From contig CM055076.1 of assembly GCA_029204045.2 (NCBI GenBank), positions 17,657,902 to 17,721,901 on the forward strand: a DNA stretch of 64,000 nt, given 5' to 3'. The notes beneath the pieces were generated by a model. That model saw only the letters and a list, made by a program, of their open reading frames with translations. It did no database searches and was not told the origin of the DNA. Origin of the DNA: Tillandsia leiboldiana (taxonomy: Eukaryota > Streptophyta > Magnoliopsida > Poales > Bromeliaceae). A program made the position numbers and the translations under genes. This document shows, one piece after another, positions 58,301 to 64,000 of this stretch. Each line of letters begins with the position of its first letter. The stretch's first letter is position 1.

Positions 58301-60060
58301 TCCGCGGATCACTCTTTCCGTTGCGGGCAAAGGCTGTTTAGTAGATAGATCAAAGAATCTTTCCGTTCACAAGTCAGGGCTAGTGGAAGTCTTTCATATT
58401 GATCGAAGGAAAGAGAAGTTGTCAGTGGTTCCGAGTTGGAAGCGAAAAGTCTAATCTGGCAATACCTTCAGTTGACTTTCTCGATCCAGTTAAAAAGAGA
58501 ACAAGATTATAAAAAAAAGATGCTGTATAAGCAACAGGCCCAATACTATTTGTATAGTAAGAGGCCGACGACGACACCTTACCATGGAAGAAGCTGGCTT
58601 TAGAAGCAGAGGAAAACAGAGCCTGAAGGTCTGATTGCGCTGTGGATTCTCCTTGACTCGATACCTTGTCTCGGCCTTTGGTCATGCTGTTCCGCTGGAC
58701 ACTCTGCAAAATAGGTCTGCTTCATCAGCCAGCTACCAAGTCAATAAGAAGAAGATTTGCTACTTTCCCGAAAGGTTTGGAAGACGAGCAATACCTTGAC
58801 TGCTCACATTAAAGAATAAGGAATTCTCTTTCCCAAGCCTACTGCTAGTATGGAGTACAGAGAAGGAAAGGAGTCATACTACAATTATTGTATAAGGATG
58901 ACGGGCTTTTATCTAAAACTTCAAGTTATTGGCTTTTAGAACTTTCTTTAAAACAATATTGTCTTCTGGGTTAGAGATTTACTTTTTTCGGAGGGGGGAT
59001 GACCTGTAGCTTCCATTGCCGGAAAAGATCTGTGCTAAACTAGAGACGAGAGTAGCTGCCCCGGACACTGAAAAATAAATACGGGACACGCTAAACTATT
59101 AAGAGCTAACGCCCAAACTCCTGCTGTAGATCAGATTTCAGTTGCAATATCAGCTCAAAACTCAAGATATGTCTCATAATGTCTTGCTTTCTTTCGATGA
59201 AACTCTTTTTTTCCCTCGTATAACATAACATTTAGTAAGAATTGACAGAGGGAAAACCAAGACAGATACAGGCGGTCCGCATTCTCATCCCTAATTCTCA
59301 TTTTCCGGATTTCATTTGCTCTCGATCGTTGCTGTCGCTTGATACACATGCCTCCTGCTTTTCTCAATGTCTTGTGCAGGTAGGAGAGAATTCATGTCAT
59401 GGGTGAAACGAATGTAATCCGTTCGACCCGGGACAAAGGCACTTTAGTGGGGCATGACGAACTACAATCAAAGCATGGGAAGGAAAGAGTATGAGCCGAG
59501 CCGCCCTTCTTTCTCTATTTGGTGCAATCACTAGTCAGTTGCAGTGTTCGCAACCACCAACCATTAAGCCATTTCACTATCGCTGTAGCACGAAAGAGGG
59601 CAAGCTATGGTCAGAAAGAATAGCATCGTTAGTAGACGATTTGGGGAATCGATGGCATGACCTAGAAACAAACAATTATCCCGCAGTCATTTCGCGAGAA
59701 GCCCCACATTGAATCAAGAGCAGAACTGTACTTACCATACCACATTCCAAGAGATCATCGAGGAGTGGAAGAGAAGAGACACACACGGACACTACAACTC
59801 GTTCGGTCTTTCATCCTTATCTTAACTCTTAGCTTAGCATTCTCCCCTTCCAGGAACAACCGCTTTCGCTCTAGCCCCTTCTTGCGATAGGTAGTCCCGC
59901 CATCAAGCTAAGTCGTCCACTTCTAGCTATCGAAATGGAAATAACCTTATCGTCTTTTTCAAACTTTCTGATAACAATCTACAAGTGAAATTGTATGCCA
60001 CTTTGATATTGCCTGAAAAAGATCTCTTTTGACTTTATGAAGTGTAGGTTTTTATTTTAT
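49397..60060. other. Probable nuclear mitochondrial DNA, part 2
   Basis: It continues part 1 across the LTR insertion. I recognise no mitochondrial gene, tRNA or rRNA, only scattered short frames without family motifs (for example 51626-51949 minus, 52761-53087 minus, 54453-54725 minus, 58422-58709 minus, 59491-59712 plus) and the copia scrap at 56349-56465. Plant mitochondrial genomes have long gene-free spacers of this type. The assignment is an inference and should be tested by search. Confidence 0.5.
56349..56465 (+). pseudogene. Ty1/copia RT-region scrap
   Basis: It encodes DPLTGRLYISRHVVFDEKC followed by FPF, the conserved stretch between integrase and RT of copia elements. It is isolated, with no other pol domain nearby. 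Such scraps are common in plant mitochondrial DNA, so it may have travelled with the block. Confidence 0.8.
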
Positions 60061-60066
60061 AGGATC

Positions 60067-61441
60067 CACAAGGATCTAAATAGGTACTATCAAACAACTA
60101 GAGGGGGGGGAGAATAGGTGTAATACTTAAAAAACCAATCTCAGTGTAAAATAAAAACCAATGCGGAAATAAAAAACAGCACACCGAGATATACGTGGAA
60201 ACTCCAATCCAGGAGAAAAACCACGGGACCAACACGCAATAACAATCCACTAAGAATAGAAGAATAATAAGGTGATTACCGACTCCACGGACTCAACCCC
60301 TCCTTCAGCTTCTTCGGACCTTGCGCTGACCGGTTGGATATCCATGCAATAACAATCCCTAAGAAAAGAAGAATAACAAGGTGATTACCGTCTCCACGGA
60401 TTCAACCCCTCCTTCAACTTCTTCGGACCTTGCGCTCCACCGATTGCACTTCCACTGCACACGTTCGAATCCACGAACGCCACTCGAAACCACGAGCACA
60501 CGTTTCGAATCCACGAAACGCCTTCAACACATCGAATCCACGATGCCACGTCGAATCCACGACGCAAATAGCCGATAAAGAATATAGGCTTCGATGGTGA
60601 TCCTTTGCTTAGATTCTCATTGAGGAACCGTAGAAGAAATCTCTAAGCAAAGATTAGATCAATTCGACAAAAGATATGTTCTTGAAAAAACCGTCGAATT
60701 GACCTAAAAGAGGCTATGAAGAAGATCGATAAAAACCTAGCCTCTAGGGTTGCTCTCAAGAGTTTTATAAATTGATCGGCCGTAGCTCCCACGTTTTTGA
60801 GAAACCCTAAATGTCTATTTATAGTTTAGAAACCTTTGGAAAGAGATAAGAATCAAAAACATACCTTATCTGGAAATTTTCAGGACGGCGATCCGGATCG
60901 GATTTACTGCGATCCGGATCGTCGTAACGAGATAGACGATTCCAGAAAACCAAGGGTTCGGGATCCGGATTGCAAGGTCCGATCCGGATCGTTCATGCAA
61001 TTCAGCAAAGTCCCATGTTCGGGATCCGGATCGGAATGGCCTAGGATCCGGATTGAAATTGCCAATGAACAAGTACCCTTCGGGATCCGGATTGCAAGGT
61101 CTGATCCGGATCCTGAACATGTCCCATGTCCAGTTTTTGAATTTTATGCAATTAAAAGTTCATCCAAGTGTTTCTACACTATAAGAAAGTATTCGGATCA
61201 CCACAATTATTTAGTTAAACATACCTGATCCTCTTGAATACTTTCTTCTTGAGATTGATGTAACTGATCCACAATTCTTCAACTTCAATCTTCAAGACTC
61301 AAGACACTGAGTGTCAACTTGAGCTCTTGTTGAATCTTCTCTAAGTCTTTGATTGCTGGTTGACAATTTGATCCCTTTAAGACTCCGACTCAACTCACTG
61401 ACTTGACTCACGAAATATGCCAACACCAAAATGCCGTAACA
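60067..61441 (-). mobile_element. 3' LTR of third SIRE-like element, end trimmed
   Basis: In element sense it starts TGTTACGGC at 61441, after the polypurine tract. It has TCCGGAT-type repeats (60890-61120), a TATA-like CTATAAATAGAC (near 60816) and the leader region near 60200 (CGTGGAAACTCCAATCCAGGAG). It lacks about 15-18 bp of the expected terminal CCATAACCCACA end, where it meets the mitochondrial-type block. A CCACGAATCC-rich stretch lies at 60460-60570. Confidence 0.8.
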
Positions 61442-63076
61442 ATCTCCCCCTTTGGCAATTTCGTGACAAAACCCAAAAATACATAAAAGCGCTCAAGTCA
61501 CTCATCTTAAACCAAAAAGTCGAAATTCAATGTTATCACCAAAACATTGATTTTCTTTGCGTGAAAGATCCAATAAATACAAAATTACATTTGAACCAAA
61601 CAGTCCTAGAACATACTCTATGACTTAGGACTTGGAGTCTTAAAGTGTTGTAATTCCTGCAAAACAAAGCTCCAAACAAAATCAAACGTTAGTCGTTAGA
61701 AATTAAAGTCCTACATTTGATTCGTCCTTTTGGTTCTTTTGTTTTTCGGCTCTTTCAGTCCTTTCTTTATCTCCCCCTATCATGAGCATCTCAGTCCTTT
61801 CTTTATCTCCCCCTATCATGAGCATCTCTAACATGTTCTCCATGTTCTCCATGTTCTCCCCCTGTCTTGAGCATTTATGTTCTCCCCCTTTGTGATACGA
61901 TCATTAATTTCTGTTCTCCCCCTTTTTGTCACAAATTGTCAAACAGTGAACATACTAGACAAAAGGAAATCACTAACAGCATCAGTTCATAGAGAAAGAG
62001 AGATAAAAGCTCAGTTCCGGTATATAACAAAAATGCAGATTGCGTACCTGTACCAGAAAGCAAAAATCAAATAATTTCTTGAAACAAATCCAGATTTTGG
62101 AATCTTTTCAAATACCGATTTGTATTCCATCAAGAAATCAATTTAAGTGCTTTAAACAATGAATTCACACAGATGCCATTCAATCCAATTAATTTCACGA
62201 AATTAAAAAGATTTACTCCAAAATCATGAAAATTAAAGGTAAAACATTATAAACCGTTTTTCATGTTATATTCATCAAACACAAGTCATCAAAAATAATC
62301 TTGAGATCCAAACTCTATCAAGATGTAACGGATTTACAAAGATGACTTACGGAGATTTCCAAACGACATCAATCTTGAATTCTACCCTTTCAAATTGAGA
62401 TAAGCACTAAAATACCTAAGGGTGGCTCTTTGAGCATCTTTCAACTATCCCACCTTATACCAACCAGGAGATTGTTCAAAATAAGAACTTTGAATATAAA
62501 TCTCCGAATGCTTCAACTAAAAAATTCTCATCAAATATTATCCAAGCATCCATAACATGTGGTAGCTTCACACACAAACCGGACGACCGGGGTGGCAGCT
62601 CTTTCCAACATGTGGTGGTAGTTTTCACACTCCTTTCGGATGTAACTCTTTCCACATCTTTTATAAATCATTTATTTACCCTTGTAAGAATGCAATCTCT
62701 TACGTGAAAGAATTAAATCCGAAATTTTAGTCTATCAGTTGTCTCACGTTTGACACAATGAATTCACACAACCGAGATAGATTAAGCATCTAAAGATCAC
62801 ACATGATTTCTAAAATTTGATGATTATAATATCAAAAACTCCTATAATGAAGTATCTTCAAGAATATGATTATGGAGTAAAGTTGATAATCCATATAAAA
62901 TTAATTTGGAGTGAATAAACGTGAAGCCCCTTTTTATTCAATGCACTTGTTCATTAAAAACCTTTTGTTCAAAAAACAAAACATAAAAACAAAGAGCATT
63001 GAAAACATGTAATGCAGAGATTAAGAAAAATATGAAGGGAAAACCAATCAAAGCATTACATACAGTCATAAGCTAT
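61442..63076 (-). other. 3' region of third SIRE-like element with serial polypurine tracts
   Basis: No coding. The minus strand has at least five GGGGGAGA tracts between 61770 and 61930, plus the one adjoining the LTR (61443-61455). A 37-bp stretch, CTCAGTCC...GAGCATCT, is duplicated (61752-61826). A CAG|GTACGC candidate splice site lies near 62052. The GATGCTCAAAGAGCCACCC and ATGTGGAAAGAG blocks (62430-62660) are shared with 17630-17870. Confidence 0.7.
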
Positions 63077-64000
63077 TTAGAACTTAAGACAAGGAAAGAT
63101 ATCACCTTTCCGAATCCAAAATCGTCGGATTTTGGGTTGTCTTGATTTGTTGTGGCCGGGAGTTGATAGCTTTGACTGTCGATCCACCTTAGGTCTTTGC
63201 CTCGCAGTGATCCACTTGAATGATTGATGTTGCGGCTCGGACCTTTGGTGGGATGAGTGAACTCCTTTGACTTGATGTATCTTTTGAGTCCCTTGAGTCC
63301 GCTCCTTAGATGAAGTTGCCGAAGAATTTTTCTTTCTCTTTTTCGGGCAATTCTTCACCAAATGTCCTTCAAGTCCACATAAGCGACACGTTCTTCCTTT
63401 CAATTTGAATGTGGAACTTGAAGCATGCACAGTTTGATCCTTTTTGAATCCCAAACCAACCTTGCTTGTTTGACCTAATCCGGACATACAATCATGTTTC
63501 TTCGAACCGGTTGAAATCCTTTGTATGTCGGATTTAAGTTGATGGACTTGCTTGGTCAAAGCTTGGTTGGTGACATGAATCTCCTCAAACTGTTTTTCAA
63601 GAAAATCAATCTTGTTAATATAGAAATTAACGACCGTTTCCGATTGATTTATCTTTTCTTGGAGGATTTTATTATTATTCAATAAAAGCTCTCGTTCCTC
63701 CTCGAGATCATGAAGATTGATCTTTAATGCATGATTCTCGTCTTGAATCTCAAGTCGTTGCTTCCTCAACTTCTTAATATGTTTGGCCATCTTCTTTGAT
63801 TCCGTAAGAAGTTGTTGATATGCCTCAACGAGTTCTTCTTCGTCCGACTCCCCCTCACTTGATGACTCTCCGTTGGATGTTGATGTTTCATGCAAAATCA
63901 AAGGAATAGAGTCAGTGATTAAAGATGATAAACAAACATTAGAGGAGGGAATTTGAGAAGCATGTAAGGCAACGACTTTTTCCTCTTTACTTGAGGTCGA
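63077..64000 (-). CDS. gag: Gag of a pol-less SIRE-like element (partial)
   Basis: The minus-strand frame is open from the window edge (64000) to a stop at 63077, so its start lies outside. An acidic Ser/Glu tract (NGESSSEGESDEEELVEAY) leads into a long coiled coil (about 63300-63800 equivalents). Then come GLGQTSKVGLGFKKDQ, one zinc knuckle CRLCGLEGHLVKNC and a basic tail ending WIRKGDIFPCLKF. The order parallels the copia Gag at 21330-22640. It stops exactly where that sequence goes on into protease (VRKGELFPCL then the active site). No pol follows; 3' region and LTR come next. The gene is intact as far as seen, which fits a non-autonomous element supplying only Gag. Confidence 0.85.
   Translation of the reverse strand, partial: STSSKEEKVVALHASQIPSSNVCLSSLITDSIPLILHETSTSNGESSSEGESDEEELVEAYQQLLTESKKMAKHIKKLRKQRLEIQDENHALKINLHDLEEERELLLNNNKILQEKINQSETVVNFYINKIDFLEKQFEEIHVTNQALTKQVHQLKSDIQRISTGSKKHDCMSGLGQTSKVGLGFKKDQTVHASSSTFKLKGRTCRLCGLEGHLVKNCPKKRKKNSSATSSKERTQGTQKIHQVKGVHSSHQRSEPQHQSFKWITARQRPKVDRQSKLSTPGHNKSRQPKIRRFWIRKGDIFPCLKF

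Noticed and set aside
44801..60060. Mitochondrial tRNA or rRNA genes
   Set aside because: I looked for T-loop GTTCGA-type sequences with pairing arms and for rRNA signatures and found none convincing.

Overview
This window is repeat-dense nuclear DNA from a flowering plant. I find no intact host gene. The evidence for a plant is plant-type LTR retrotransposons primed by initiator tRNA-Met, a Cassandra-type TRIM whose LTRs carry 5S rRNA sequence, and a block holding a plant mitochondrial nad6 gene. The window is a stack of nested insertions, several of which I could date relative to one another by finding matching target-site duplications (TSDs).

Layout. 1-4836: 5' end of a Ty3/gypsy element on the minus strand (open gag-protease frame running off the window, PBS, ~3 kb LTR). 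4837-8749 (+) and 9111-13125 (-): two related ~4 kb gypsy LTRs in inverted orientation. 14803-17602: a third related solo LTR. These LTRs interrupt one large SIRE/Maximus-like Ty1/copia element on the minus strand (8750-24352). It has an LTR at 23350-24352, gag, pol, and an extra ORF with a plant-transposon (Transposase_32-like) domain behind a candidate intron and LTR-like upstream DNA. 24353-26392: (TA)n arrays and an old LTR fragment. 26393-29249: another LTR (-) carrying a complete 578-bp TRIM. 29250-35985: a decayed chromovirus (+), split by a 2.9 kb solo LTR (TSD AGGGA) and a PIF/Harbinger-like element (TSD TAA). 35986-40363: the 3' half of a second SIRE-like element (+) with its extra ORF and 3' LTR. 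40364-44800: two more gypsy LTR pieces. About 44.8-60.06 kb: DNA of probable mitochondrial origin (NUMT), certain at nad6. A gypsy LTR with TSD GGATC sits inside it and contains the 100-N assembly gap. 60067-64000: a third SIRE-like element (-) with gag joined straight to its 3' region and no pol.

The elements work together only as a record of insertion and decay. The first gag-protease frame is uninterrupted, so that element looks youngest. The copia and chromovirus pol genes carry nonsense changes, many of the C-to-T or G-to-A kind expected from decay of methylated cytosine. The most interesting unlisted signals are a two-stem hairpin conserved with compensatory changes in five gypsy LTRs, the LTR-like promoter arrangement upstream of the SIRE extra ORF, and the 3.9-kb inverted LTR pair with a 361-bp loop.
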